Source of the DNA: Prevotella sp.
Lineage (GTDB): Bacteria; Bacteroidota; Bacteroidia; Bacteroidales; Bacteroidaceae
DNA length: 64,000 nucleotides
Assembly: GCA_017470055.1 (NCBI GenBank)
Contig: JAFUFD010000038.1
Location: forward strand, 1 to 64,000
Direction: 5' to 3'
Under the pieces are notes generated by a model that was given only the letters and a program-made list of their open reading frames with translations, was not told where the DNA came from and searched no databases. The translations under genes and the position numbers were made by a program. This document shows, in pieces, positions 35,474 through 44,721 of this stretch (positions are counted from its first letter, which is position 1; each line of letters starts with the position of its first letter).

Positions 35474-35599
35474 AAAGCGATGTAAAGTTATAGGGAAAAC
35501 AGGAGGATGGGAATAGGAGTCGGGAGGCGTAGGAATAAAAAACGTTAAGTTTTTGCACATTTTTTGGGTAAAAGTGCATTTTTTCTCAAACTAATTTGT

Positions 35600-35607
35600 T
35601 ATTTTTG
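35600..35607 (+). promoter_or_regulatory. -7 promoter element of glsA-glsB
   Basis: TATTTTTG lies 27 bases upstream of the glsA ATG and follows the repeat-rich gap. Confidence 0.55.
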
Positions 35608-35634
35608 CAAACTGTTAGTACTTTTTGAGAGAAC

Positions 35635-36462
35635 ATGGACCAAATCACGGAGAAAACGATTGACATAGAAATGATTCTGAAAAGCAAGATGGGACCTAAG
35701 GCGAAATGGGTCCCAGGCTTTATGATATCTTGGCTTAAACGGATCGTCCATCAGGACGAGGTCAATGCTTTCCTGTGGGAGAGTCGTGATAAGGTCGGCA
35801 CAGAATGGCTGGAGGCTTGTGTGGAATACCTCAAGATGACATTGGTGGTTAAGGGGAAGGAGAACTTGCCAGACAAGAACGACGGGAAGTTGTATACTTT
35901 TGTGTCTAACCACCCATTGGGTGGGGAAGATGGTGTCGCCTTAGGCGCTATCATCGGTCGTCATTATGATAGTCGTTTCCGCTATCTGGTCAACGATCTG
36001 CTGATGAATCTTCCAGGGCTTGCCCCCCTCTGCATTCCTATCAACAAGACAGGTAGTCAAAGCAGGAACTTCCCTGCCATGGTAAAGGCTGGTTTCGAGA
36101 GCGACAACCATATGCTCATGTATCCGGCGGGCATTTGTTCTCGTCGGCAGCCTGATGGAAGCATTCGTGACATACCTTGGTCGAAAACATTCATTACGAA
36201 GAGTGTGGAGTGCCAGCGTGATGTGGTACCCATTCATTTCAGTGGTTGCAACTCGAAATTCTTCTATCGGCTTGCTAATTTCAGCGACAAGCATCTGAAA
36301 TTCAATCTTGCCATGCTCTTCTTGGTCGATGAGATGTACAAGAATGTGGGGAAGACTTTTGAGGTGAAAATCGGCAAACCAATTCCCTGGCAGACCTTTG
36401 ACAAGAGTAAAACGCCGATGGAATGGGCGAAATTTGTGCAAGATAAAGTCTACGAACTATAA
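35635..36462 (+). CDS. glsA: O-acyltransferase of glycine-lipid synthesis (GlsA-like)
   Basis: A 275-residue PlsC-family acyltransferase. The catalytic NHPLGGEDG motif lies near residue 90, and YPAGICSRR is the substrate-binding motif. Bacteroides GlsA adds the second acyl chain to N-acyl-glycine (commendamide) to give glycine lipids. The call rests on the motif and on the adjacent GlsB-like N-acyltransferase gene 16 bases downstream. A general 1-acylglycerol-phosphate acyltransferase is the alternative. It probably acts at the inner face of the cytoplasmic membrane. Confidence 0.78.
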   Translation: MDQITEKTIDIEMILKSKMGPKAKWVPGFMISWLKRIVHQDEVNAFLWESRDKVGTEWLEACVEYLKMTLVVKGKENLPDKNDGKLYTFVSNHPLGGEDGVALGAIIGRHYDSRFRYLVNDLLMNLPGLAPLCIPINKTGSQSRNFPAMVKAGFESDNHMLMYPAGICSRRQPDGSIRDIPWSKTFITKSVECQRDVVPIHFSGCNSKFFYRLANFSDKHLKFNLAMLFLVDEMYKNVGKTFEVKIGKPIPWQTFDKSKTPMEWAKFVQDKVYEL

Positions 36463-36478
36463 ACAACCTACTTTAGAA

Positions 36479-37477
36479 ATGGAACAGGAAATCATCCAGC
36501 CTATTGACAAGGAATTGCTGAAAAGTGAGTTGACCCCTGAGAGGCAGTTGCGACTTACCAATAAGAGTAACAACGAGATCTATGTTGTGACAGCGCATAA
36601 TGCGCCTAACGTCCTCAAGGAGATAGGACGCCTGCGTGAGATCGTTTTCCGTGAGGCTGGCGGTGGTACAGGAAAGGAAGTGGACCTTGATGAGTTCGAC
36701 CTTTGCGACAATTGCTATAAGCAGTTGATCGTATGGAATCCTGATGCCGAGGAGATCATTGGTGGCTATCGGTATCTGCTGGGTACCGATTGGGAGTATG
36801 ATGACAAGGGGCAGCCTATTTTGGCGACCAGCCATATGTTCCATTTCTCCGAGAAATTTATTAAGGATTATGCGCCTAAGACGGTTGAGTTAGGTCGCTC
36901 TTTCGTGTCGCTGCCTTATCAATCTTCCCGTATGGGTGCTAAGAGTCTTTTTGCCCTTGATAATCTGTGGGACGGGTTAGGTGCTATTACGGTGATACGT
37001 CCTAACGTCCGTTACTACTTTGGCAAGATGACGATGTATCCTTCTTATATCCGAAAAGGTCGTGACATGATCCTCTACTTCCTTAAGAAGTATTTTGACG
37101 ACAAGGAGAAACTGATTATCCCGATGAAACCGTTAATAATTGAGACTGACGAGCAAGAACTGAAGGACTTGTTCTGCAAGAATTCCTTCAAGGAAGACTA
37201 TCGTATTCTCAATCGCGAAATACGTAAGTTGGGTTATAACATTCCTCCATTGGTCAATGCTTATATGGGGCTCTCACCTACGATGAAACTTTTCGGAACA
37301 GCCATTAATTATGGCTTTGGTGACGTGGAGGAAACGGGTATCCTTATCTCTATTGATGAGATTTTCGAGGAGAAGAAGAAACGTCATATTGATTCCTTTA
37401 TCCGTGAGCACCATGATGAGTTGCAACTTACCTCTGGCGCCAATAAATTGATTTACAAGGATAGGGAGCAATCTTAG
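36479..37477 (+). CDS. glsB: N-acyltransferase of glycine-lipid synthesis (GlsB-like)
   Basis: A 332-residue GNAT/OlsB-like protein. It contains RLREIVFREAGGGTGKEVDLDEFD, near residues 45-70 (written here with the conserved core REAGGGTGKE), and VELGRSFVSLPYQ, both typical of the 'hemolysin-like' acyltransferases. Bacteroides GlsB makes commendamide (N-3-hydroxypalmitoyl glycine) from acyl-ACP and glycine. The ATG at 36479 is preferred to a frame starting inside glsA. Convergent with dgt; the stop codons overlap by four bases. Confidence 0.78.
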   Translation: MEQEIIQPIDKELLKSELTPERQLRLTNKSNNEIYVVTAHNAPNVLKEIGRLREIVFREAGGGTGKEVDLDEFDLCDNCYKQLIVWNPDAEEIIGGYRYLLGTDWEYDDKGQPILATSHMFHFSEKFIKDYAPKTVELGRSFVSLPYQSSRMGAKSLFALDNLWDGLGAITVIRPNVRYYFGKMTMYPSYIRKGRDMILYFLKKYFDDKEKLIIPMKPLIIETDEQELKDLFCKNSFKEDYRILNREIRKLGYNIPPLVNAYMGLSPTMKLFGTAINYGFGDVEETGILISIDEIFEEKKKRHIDSFIREHHDELQLTSGANKLIYKDREQS

Positions 37478-38817
37478 ACAATAGGGAGCGAGATACCATT
37501 GATCTTCTGATAGACATCCAAAGCGTAGACATCTGTCATGCCTGCGATATAGTCGATGACAGCCATCAGGCGTGTCTCTAAGTCTTGCGCGTCAATGTCG
37601 TACTGACTTGAGACTCGGTCGATTAACTGCTTGGAATAAAAACGCTTAGGGTGCATGACGGCTTCCACCATCTGCTCCATGAGTGTTGCCATAATCTTGT
37701 AACCAGACAACTCAACATCCAAAACGGGACGGCTGCGATAGATACGCTCCACTGATAGCGTCGCACATTCCCGATAAGCCTTTACTGGAATCTCGCTGAT
37801 ATTGCCAATAAGACTCCCCGTGAAGGTGCCTGCCAAAATCTCCTGCTCATGGTCTATAAAAGTATTGACGCATTCGTTTTCTAACTTGCCAATAACACAT
37901 GCCCTCATATAGACCACTTTCTCGTTAGGATCTTGCAATCCTTCGTCAGCGATCCGTTTCCTTATCTTTGCCTGATTCTCCTCATCGAAGAAACTCAATA
38001 AAAGATTTTCAGTCTCCTCATAGGAGAGGATCTTCAATTTGTGTGCGTCCTCTATGTCCATAATCTCATAGCAGATGTCGTCAGCAGCCTCTACCAAATA
38101 GACTAAGGGATGGCGCACATATCGTAGTGGTTCTCCTTCCTTGGAAATGCAAATTATTCCCATTTCATCGGCAATTTTCTGGAAAGAATCCTGCTCAGAA
38201 TGGAAGAATCCGAACTTCCCCTTCTTGCTGGCGGCAGAGGACGCATAGGGATATTTGACGATACTTGCCAACGTACTGTAAGTCATGACAAATCCGCCTG
38301 GGCGGCGACCTTTAAACTGGTGGGTGAGCAGTCGGAAGGCATTGGCGTTTCCCTCAAAGTGGGTGATGTCATCCCAGAAGACGGGAGAGACCTCCTTTTG
38401 CAGGACGTTGCCAGGACCCTCAGTGAAAAATGTCTGGATGGCTTTCTCTCCGCTATGTCCAAATGGCGGATTGCCCAAGTCGTGGGCAAGGCATGCGGTG
38501 CTGACGATCTGCCCAATCTGCTCAAACATCGTGTCTTTAAGTTCGGGATGCTTCTCTTTGATAATTCGTTGTGCCACATCATTGCCTAACGACATGCCCA
38601 CACTCGCCACTTCCAAAGAGTGGGTGAGACGGTTATGCACAAAGATGCTACCAGGCAAAGGGAATACCTGTGTCTTATTTTGTAGTCGGCGAAAAGGAGC
38701 CGAGAAGATCAGTCGGTCATAGTCCCGCTTGAACTCAGTGCGGTCGTCGTGGCGTTCCGTGTGGCGGTATTCCTGCCCTAACCGCTTGTTTGATATAAGT
38801 CTGTTCCAATCCATCAT
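37474..38817 (-). CDS. dgt: dGTP triphosphohydrolase
   Basis: A 447-residue HD-domain enzyme that splits dNTPs, classically dGTP, into nucleoside and triphosphate. RRLQNKTQVFPL and NRLTHSLEVASVG (first H) lead to ACLAHDLGNPPFGHSGE (HD pair, near residue 112), and YLVEAADDICYEIMDIEDA follows. It is preceded by a TACCTTTG element only four bases from the ATG (38817), so its mRNA is probably leaderless; a second ATG is the next codon. Divergent from dut, so two dNTP-pool enzymes share one upstream region. Confidence 0.92.
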   Translation of the reverse strand: MMDWNRLISNKRLGQEYRHTERHDDRTEFKRDYDRLIFSAPFRRLQNKTQVFPLPGSIFVHNRLTHSLEVASVGMSLGNDVAQRIIKEKHPELKDTMFEQIGQIVSTACLAHDLGNPPFGHSGEKAIQTFFTEGPGNVLQKEVSPVFWDDITHFEGNANAFRLLTHQFKGRRPGGFVMTYSTLASIVKYPYASSAASKKGKFGFFHSEQDSFQKIADEMGIICISKEGEPLRYVRHPLVYLVEAADDICYEIMDIEDAHKLKILSYEETENLLLSFFDEENQAKIRKRIADEGLQDPNEKVVYMRACVIGKLENECVNTFIDHEQEILAGTFTGSLIGNISEIPVKAYRECATLSVERIYRSRPVLDVELSGYKIMATLMEQMVEAVMHPKRFYSKQLIDRVSSQYDIDAQDLETRLMAVIDYIAGMTDVYALDVYQKINGISLPIV

Positions 38818-38821
38818 GATG

Positions 38822-38829
38822 CAAAGGTA
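38822..38829 (-). promoter_or_regulatory. -7 promoter element of dgt
   Basis: TACCTTTG on the minus strand ends four bases before the ATG; transcription would start at or next to the start codon. Confidence 0.6.
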
Positions 38830-38922
38830 CGATTATGTGAGCAGAAAACCAAGAAATTCTTGTTTTTTATCGAAAAACCTACTTTTTCTTTAGAAAAATA
38901 TGGCTATTTGAAGAGAAATGAC

Positions 38923-38930
38923 TAATTTTG
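38923..38930 (+). promoter_or_regulatory. -7 promoter element of dut
   Basis: TAATTTTG lies 26 bases upstream of the dut ATG; a TTTG lies 12 bases further upstream. Confidence 0.55.
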
Positions 38931-38956
38931 CACATTATAAATAGTAACATTTCGAA

Positions 38957-39394
38957 ATGATTCAGATAAAAGTTGTCAATCGTGGGCATCAGCAACTGCC
39001 CGTATATGCTACGCCACAGAGCGCAGGCATGGATCTTCGTGCCAATATCGCGGAGCCGATTATTCTCCATCCTATGGAGCGTCGTTTGATACCTACAGGG
39101 TTACATATCGCATTGCCTGAAGGATATGAGGCTCAGGTGCGTCCTCGTAGCGGTCTCGCCTTGAAGCATGGACTGACGGTGTTGAACTCTCCAGGAACCA
39201 TAGACGCAGACTATCGGGGAGAGATCGGAGTCCTGCTGATTAACCTCTCGCAGGAGGACTTTGTCATTAATGACGGGGAGCGTATTGCCCAGATGGTTAT
39301 TGCCCGTCATGAACAGGCGGATTTTGTCGTGGTGGAGGAACTCGACCAGACTGAGCGTGGCGAAGGCGGCTATGGACATACAGGTGTGAAATAA
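38957..39394 (+). CDS. dut: dUTP diphosphatase
   Basis: A 145-residue trimeric dUTPase making dUMP and keeping uracil out of DNA. The five motifs are in order: [43 protein letters not shown] and the C-terminal [11 protein letters not shown]. It opens a run of four genes (TPR protein, DUF4292 lipoprotein, EnvC-like protein), an order common in Bacteroidales. Confidence 0.95.
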   Translation: MIQIKVVNRGHQQLPVYATPQSAGMDLRANIAEPIILHPMERRLIPTGLHIALPEGYEAQVRPRSGLALKHGLTVLNSPGTIDADYRGEIGVLLINLSQEDFVINDGERIAQMVIARHEQADFVVVEELDQTERGEGGYGHTGVK

Positions 39395-39407
39395 ATATCT
39401 AATCTCG

Positions 39408-41138
39408 GTGACAAGGCTTAGAATTCTCATATTCCTATTGGTGGCATGGCTTGGATTACCTGCATTCTCACAGGTGGTAGAAGCGGAGCGTCGCTATGAT
39501 GCTTTCTTTTTGGAGGCAATCTGTGAGCGTGCCAAAGGGAACAATGATGCCGCTTTTGACTTGTTGCGTCATTGCGTGGAAATCGACTCTACCAAGTCAG
39601 AGGCATATTATTACCTTGCCCAATATTATGGCGCCTTGAAGAAAAAAGACCAAGCCGTTGCCTGTATCGAGAAGGCGGCAGCCCTTGAGCCTGCCAACTC
39701 CACCTATCAGGAGACATTGGCAAACACCTATATCAATTTGCGCCAGTACGATAAAGCGGCAATGGTGTTAGAGAATCTCTATGACAAACACCGTGACCGT
39801 GACGACGTGCTGGGTATCCTCATCCAACTTTACGAGGAGCAACATGAGTATGAGGCGGCCATCAAGACCCTTGCGAAATTAGAGACAATAGAGGGAAAAA
39901 GTGAACGGCTCTCTTATGCGAAGAGTAATTTCTATACCCAGTTAGGTGACAAGAAAGCCGCTATCAACGAGATGAAACATCTTGCGGATCAGTATCCTAA
40001 CGACCAGAACTATCGAGGATTATACGCCAACACCCTTTTTGTCAATGGTCAGAAGAAGAAAGCCCTTGAGATATACAATGACATCTTGCGGATAGAGCCA
40101 GAGAACCGTAATGCCTTAATGGCCTTGCTTGCCTATGAGAAAGATGAGGGAGACCCTGATAAGGCTGCCGCACTGACCGAGCAGGTGTTGTTAAGCAAGA
40201 ATATCACCTCTCAAGACCGTATCTTGTTGATGCGCCAGGAGATTGGACAAAGTGAGCAGGAGGGAGGCGACTCTACCCGTGTCCTCTACCTTTTCCACAA
40301 GATGTTGGAGCAGCCGCAGATGGATGCTGATGTCGCTATTCTCTGTGCTACCTATATGAACCTCAAGAAAATGCCCAATGACACAATCAGTGCCGTGTTG
40401 GAGCAAGTGCTGCAGGTCGCCCCTGACAATGCGGCGGCTCGTCTGCAACTGGTCAGTTATGCCTGGCAGGCAGAGGATATGTCTCGTATCATAACACTCT
40501 GTCAGGATGCCCGACAATATAACCCTGATGAAATGGCTTTTTATTATTATCAGGGTATTGCCTACTATCGTCAGGAGCAGTTGGATCATGCCCTTAATGC
40601 GTTCCAAAATGGTATAGGGGTCATTAATCAGCAGAGCGACCCTGATATTGTCAGTGATTTCTATGCGGTCATGGGTGACATCCTGCACCAGAAAGGACTT
40701 GACAAGGAGGCTTTTGCCGCCTATGACTCCTGTCTGGTATGGAAAGACGATAACTACGGCTGTCTGAACAACTATGCCTATTACCTGAGTGAGAAAGAGA
40801 TTCATCTGGAAAAAGCAGAGCAGATGTCATATCGTGCCATCAAGGCTGAGCCGAAAAATGCCACCTTCCTCGACACTTATGCGTGGATTCTCTTCAAGCA
40901 GTCACGCTATGCTGAGGCAAAGATATATATTGACCAGACTTTGCAGTGTGACTCCGACTCCTCTGCGGTTCTCTTGGAGCATGCAGGCGATATCTACTAC
41001 CATGCTGGCGATAAAGAACGTGCGGTGGTTCTCTGGCAGCAAGCACTGGAGAAGTCGTCGGATAATTCAGAGGTCAAAGATGAGCGCAAGCAAGTATTAA
41101 CCCGAAAGATAAAACTTAAAAAATACCTAAAAGAATGA
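39408..41138 (+). CDS. exported tetratricopeptide repeat protein
   Basis: A 576-residue protein with a signal peptide (1-21, ending FSQVVEA) and about a dozen TPR units, for example SEAYYYLAQYYGALKKKDQAV and FLDTYAWILFKQSRYAEAKIY (shown as short cores only: YYYLAQYYG, TYAWILFKQ). The start is GTG at 39408, 13 bases after dut. It ends in a four-base ATGA overlap with the DUF4292 lipoprotein gene, so the two are made together. A role in assembling envelope proteins is plausible from the TPR solenoid and from the neighbours, but the function is unknown. Confidence 0.82.
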   Translation: MTRLRILIFLLVAWLGLPAFSQVVEAERRYDAFFLEAICERAKGNNDAAFDLLRHCVEIDSTKSEAYYYLAQYYGALKKKDQAVACIEKAAALEPANSTYQETLANTYINLRQYDKAAMVLENLYDKHRDRDDVLGILIQLYEEQHEYEAAIKTLAKLETIEGKSERLSYAKSNFYTQLGDKKAAINEMKHLADQYPNDQNYRGLYANTLFVNGQKKKALEIYNDILRIEPENRNALMALLAYEKDEGDPDKAAALTEQVLLSKNITSQDRILLMRQEIGQSEQEGGDSTRVLYLFHKMLEQPQMDADVAILCATYMNLKKMPNDTISAVLEQVLQVAPDNAAARLQLVSYAWQAEDMSRIITLCQDARQYNPDEMAFYYYQGIAYYRQEQLDHALNAFQNGIGVINQQSDPDIVSDFYAVMGDILHQKGLDKEAFAAYDSCLVWKDDNYGCLNNYAYYLSEKEIHLEKAEQMSYRAIKAEPKNATFLDTYAWILFKQSRYAEAKIYIDQTLQCDSDSSAVLLEHAGDIYYHAGDKERAVVLWQQALEKSSDNSEVKDERKQVLTRKIKLKKYLKE

Positions 41139-41983
41139 AACCATCATGTATTATGAGATTCGCCGCATTGGTACTACCACTGATGTTGGTTGCCTGTGGC
41201 ACAAACAAGAAGGCTGTCAATGACACAAAGACTCCTGCATCCACATCTTTGAAGTCACAGCAGTTCTTACGGCAAGTGAACGACAACGCCCAGTACACTA
41301 AGTTCATTACTTCGAAGGTGAAGTTCTCGGTGGAGGTGGGCAACCAGCAGTTGACCCTAACGGGTAACCTGAAGATGAAACGTGACGACGTGATTCGTCT
41401 GCAATTGATGGCATTTGGTTTCGTAGAGGCAGGACGTTTGGAGTTCACCAAGGACTATGTTCTGATTATGGACCGCATCAATAAGCAGTTTATCAAGGCT
41501 CCTTATAATCAGTTGGACTTCCTTCGCAATAGCGGTTTGAACTTCTATTCCCTTCAGGCTTTGTTCTGGAATGAGTTGTTCCAGCCAGGCAAGACGAAAA
41601 TCTCCGATGATTTGTTGCAGAACTATCAGACAGACCTGATGGGCGAGGACGCTATCATCTCCATGGAGAACGGCAAACTCTCCTACCGTTGGCTTGCTGA
41701 TAAGGCGGGAGCACAGATCAAGATGGCAAATATCATGTACGAGGATAAGATCCGTGGTAACTACCAGTTGAACTGGGACTATGAGGACTTCCGTAATAAT
41801 GGAAAGCGGCTGTTCCCCTTTACTCACCAAATACTTTTTAATACACCAGGAAAGGCGATTAAGATGGGTATGAATCTTAACTACCTGGGTAATGACGAGG
41901 AGTGGGAGACTCGTACGGAGATATCAGGGAAGTATCGTGAGGTGACTATTGACGAGATTCTTCGTCGCTTTATGGCTCTTTAA
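41135..41983 (+). CDS. DUF4292 lipoprotein
   Basis: A 282-residue lipoprotein with the lipobox LVAC (Cys near residue 21). The rest is a beta-rich domain (VKFSVEVGNQQLTLTGNLKM, then RLQLMAFGFVEAGRLEFT) that matches the Bacteroidetes family DUF4292. The pattern resembles LolA/LolB-like lipid-binding folds, but that is an impression. The start overlaps the TPR gene (ATGA), and the EnvC-like gene follows after seven bases. Confidence 0.8.
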   Translation: MKPSCIMRFAALVLPLMLVACGTNKKAVNDTKTPASTSLKSQQFLRQVNDNAQYTKFITSKVKFSVEVGNQQLTLTGNLKMKRDDVIRLQLMAFGFVEAGRLEFTKDYVLIMDRINKQFIKAPYNQLDFLRNSGLNFYSLQALFWNELFQPGKTKISDDLLQNYQTDLMGEDAIISMENGKLSYRWLADKAGAQIKMANIMYEDKIRGNYQLNWDYEDFRNNGKRLFPFTHQILFNTPGKAIKMGMNLNYLGNDEEWETRTEISGKYREVTIDEILRRFMAL

Positions 41984-41990
41984 AGGATAG

Positions 41991-43589
41991 ATGAGGCGAA
42001 TAGGTGTTATATTAGTCCTGCTCTCTTTTGCCTTGAGTCCGTATGCTCAACAGAAGCGTACACCGGCAAAAGGGAAGGGTAAGACGACTGCGGTTGCCAA
42101 GAAAAAGACGGTGACCAAGAAAACTACGACCAAGAAGACGACATCCACAGCGAAGTCGTCTAAGCAACCTGTCTCCGTGCAGAGTCTGCAAAGTCAGCGC
42201 GAGAAGATTCAGCAGCAGATCAAGGAACAAGAGCAGCGTTTGCGTTCTAATGAGCGTGATGTGAAGAAACGCTTAGAGAACCTGATGATACTCAATACGG
42301 AGATTGCGGTCAAGCGTCGTACGATAGACACTATTCGTAAAGACCTCTCATCACTCGAAGTAGAGATAGAGGTTCTTAATACGGAACTTGCCCAACTGAA
42401 GTCAGAACTTGATGACTGTAAGGAGAAATACGTAAAGTCGATGCGTTATATGCATCGCAACCAGTCGATGCAAAGCAAACTGATGTTTATCTTCAGTGCC
42501 AATAGTTTTGCCCAGATGTATCGCCGCATGCGGTTCATGAGGGAATATGCCTCATACCAACGCTCTCAAGGCGAGGATGTCAAGGTAAAGCAGGCAGAGG
42601 TGAATGCCAAACAGGTAGAGTTGCTTGCCGCCCATGATAACAAGACACAACTCTTGGCACGGGGTGAGAGTGAGCGCCGTTCTCTGGAGGGGAAGCAGAC
42701 AGAACAGAAGAATGTGGTGTCTGGTCTGCAGAAGCAACAAAAGGAGATCCAAAATGTGATTGCCCAACAGAAGAAGAAAGATGCGGCACTCAATGCCCAG
42801 ATTGACCGTTTGATAGCCGAGGAGGTGGCACGACAGAAAGCCCGTGCTGCCGCAGAGGCAAAGCGTAAGGCAGAGGCCGAGGCGGCAAAGAAACGTGCTG
42901 CCGAATTGGCACGCAAGAAGGCCGCAGCCGAGGCGGCGGCGAAAGAGAATGCCCGTCGTGTGGCTGAGGCGAAGGCTCGTGAGGAGAAGGCAAAGGCAGA
43001 AGCCCGTGCCGCTCGTAATAAGAAGGCTCGTGAGGAGGCAGAGCGTAAGGCTAAGGAGGCGGAGGCAACGCGTCTTGCCGCCGAGCGTCGCGCAGAGTCA
43101 GAGGCTCGTGAGCATGCCAAGGAGGTTGCTGAGGCAAAGAAGAACACAGAGACGCTCGATTATACGATGAGTACGGACGACCGTCGTATCAGTGGTAATT
43201 TTGAGAGCAACCGTGGTCGTTTGCCGATGCCTATCACTGGTCCTTACCGTATCGTGAGTCATTTCGGTCAGTATAATGTGGAGGGACTGCACAATGTCAC
43301 TCTTGACAATAAGGGTATTAACATCAAGGGACAGTCGGGCGCACAGGCTCGCTCCATCTTTGATGGTGAGGTTAGTGCGGTGTTTAGTTTCGGAGGTACC
43401 ATGGTGGTGATGGTTCGCCATGGTAGTTATATCTCCGTCTACTGCAATCTGGTCTCTGTCAATGTGCATAAAGGACAAAAGGTTACTACCCGTCAGGTGT
43501 TGGGAAAAGTCGGACAAGACGATATCCTCCAGTTCCAGTTGCGTAAAGAGACAGCGAAACTCAATCCTGAGTCTTGGCTTGGGAGATGA
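41991..43589 (+). CDS. EnvC-like murein hydrolase activator (degenerate M23)
   Basis: A 532-residue exported protein: signal peptide (1-20), a K/T-rich linker, a long coiled coil (about 60-180), a second E/A/K/R-rich coiled coil (about 260-390), and a C-terminal LytM/M23 domain (about 405-532). The zinc-ligand sites of active M23 peptidases are missing: the expected HxH reads VYCNL and the expected H in LHFE is LQFQL. This is the EnvC pattern, so it should activate amidases at the septum rather than cut murein. No FtsEX genes are near. The stop runs 29 bases into the convergent M20 gene. Confidence 0.87.
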   Translation: MRRIGVILVLLSFALSPYAQQKRTPAKGKGKTTAVAKKKTVTKKTTTKKTTSTAKSSKQPVSVQSLQSQREKIQQQIKEQEQRLRSNERDVKKRLENLMILNTEIAVKRRTIDTIRKDLSSLEVEIEVLNTELAQLKSELDDCKEKYVKSMRYMHRNQSMQSKLMFIFSANSFAQMYRRMRFMREYASYQRSQGEDVKVKQAEVNAKQVELLAAHDNKTQLLARGESERRSLEGKQTEQKNVVSGLQKQQKEIQNVIAQQKKKDAALNAQIDRLIAEEVARQKARAAAEAKRKAEAEAAKKRAAELARKKAAAEAAAKENARRVAEAKAREEKAKAEARAARNKKAREEAERKAKEAEATRLAAERRAESEAREHAKEVAEAKKNTETLDYTMSTDDRRISGNFESNRGRLPMPITGPYRIVSHFGQYNVEGLHNVTLDNKGINIKGQSGAQARSIFDGEVSAVFSFGGTMVVMVRHGSYISVYCNLVSVNVHKGQKVTTRQVLGKVGQDDILQFQLRKETAKLNPESWLGR

Positions 43590-44631
43590 TAAGTCTTACA
43601 TAGGTATTGATGGCATGATGAATCTCGTCAATACCGATGAACTCATCGGCAGAGTGACTGCGGCTTGACTCCCCAGGCCCTAACTTGAGGGAGGGGAAGG
43701 GCATCAGTGCCTGGTCAGAGAGTGTAGGGCTACCAAAGGGCTTCATCCTCATCTTCTTGCATTGCTTGATCAAAGGGTGACTTTCCGGAATGGAAGAGGA
43801 GTGCAAGCGGAAAGAGCGTGCCTTCAACTCACTCTTCATATGCTTTTGCAGGAAAGCAAAGAGGTATTCGTTCTGATAGTATTCGTTGGTGCGTACGTCG
43901 ATGACAAACTCCAGTTTGTCAGGAATGACGTTATGCTGTGTGCCGGCATGGATCATAGTGACCGTCGCCTTCGTCTCACCTAATAGCGGACTGACCTTGC
44001 GGAATCGGTAGTCACGTAGCCATCGCAGATCGTCTAAGACCTCATAGATGGCATTCACTCCTTCGTTACGGGCTGCGTGTCCGCTCTTTCCGTGAGCCAC
44101 ACCGTCGATGACCATCAGTCCTTTCTCTGCAATAGCGGGTTGCATACCCGTAGGCTCGCCTACGATGGCGACATCGATTGAGGGCAGGGTTGGCAGGACC
44201 AGTGAGAACCCGTTCTGTCCACTGATTTCCTCCTCACAGGAAGCCACATATATTATATTATAAGGTATGTCCTTTTCCTCACGGAGAATTCGGAATGCCT
44301 GTAGCAGACTGACCAGTCCGCCCCCACAGTCATTTGCTCCCAGTCCATAGAGTTTGCCGTCTTCGATAGTGGGTGTGTAGGGGTCACGAGTCCAAGTGGC
44401 AACAGGCTTTACGGTGTCGATGTGCGCGTTGAGTAATAGGGTAGGTTTCCTCTTGCTGAGCCGCTCTGCAACGACAAGGTTGTTGCCTACCCGTTTGCAG
44501 GGTAGTCCCCACTCCTTGATTTGCTGTTGTAAGAGGTCTGCGGCCGCCTGCTCGTCACGGCTAATGGAAGGAGTACTGATGAGTCTGCTCAGCAGTGCTA
44601 CCGCTTCGTTGGTGTATTTCTTATATGCCAT
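43561..44631 (-). CDS. M20 metallopeptidase, ArgE/DapE-type deacylase
   Basis: A 356-residue zinc hydrolase. Metal ligands are visible in NAHIDTV, GANDCGGG, SCEEEISG, GEPTG and the C-terminal SHSADEFI; the dimerisation lid starts near HGKSGHAARNEG. The substrate is probably an N-acyl amino acid. In Bacteroidetes arginine synthesis a related enzyme deacylates N-succinyl- or N-acetylcitrulline/ornithine, a likely but unproved role here. ATG 44631 is chosen because the -7 element at 44640-44647 lies inside longer frames. Its 3' end overlaps the EnvC-like gene by 29 bases, tail to tail. Confidence 0.82.
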   Translation of the reverse strand: MAYKKYTNEAVALLSRLISTPSISRDEQAAADLLQQQIKEWGLPCKRVGNNLVVAERLSKRKPTLLLNAHIDTVKPVATWTRDPYTPTIEDGKLYGLGANDCGGGLVSLLQAFRILREEKDIPYNIIYVASCEEEISGQNGFSLVLPTLPSIDVAIVGEPTGMQPAIAEKGLMVIDGVAHGKSGHAARNEGVNAIYEVLDDLRWLRDYRFRKVSPLLGETKATVTMIHAGTQHNVIPDKLEFVIDVRTNEYYQNEYLFAFLQKHMKSELKARSFRLHSSSIPESHPLIKQCKKMRMKPFGSPTLSDQALMPFPSLKLGPGESSRSHSADEFIGIDEIHHAINTYVRLIISQAKTQD

Positions 44632-44639
44632 TTCGATTG

Positions 44640-44647
44640 CAAAGATA
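44640..44647 (-). promoter_or_regulatory. -7 promoter element of the M20 gene
   Basis: TATCTTTG on the minus strand ends eight bases before the ATG, giving a very short leader. Confidence 0.55.
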
Positions 44648-44689
44648 CAGAAAAATCTCAAACCCTCTTCTTTTTTAATAAAAATGTTG

Positions 44690-44697
44690 TATCTTTG
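44690..44697 (+). promoter_or_regulatory. -7 promoter element of the acyl-CoA ligase gene
   Basis: TATCTTTG on the plus strand. The downstream leader carries AAGGAGAG (44711-44718), a strong Shine-Dalgarno match that is rare in this window. Confidence 0.6.
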
Positions 44698-44721
44698 CAG
44701 CAAATAAAACAAGGAGAGCAT

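Noticed and set aside
42844-43170. Separate genes within the A/K/E/R-rich part of the EnvC-like gene
   Set aside because: Long frames on both strands there come from the repetitive coiled-coil codons (GCA, AAG, GAG, CGT) and have no start signals.
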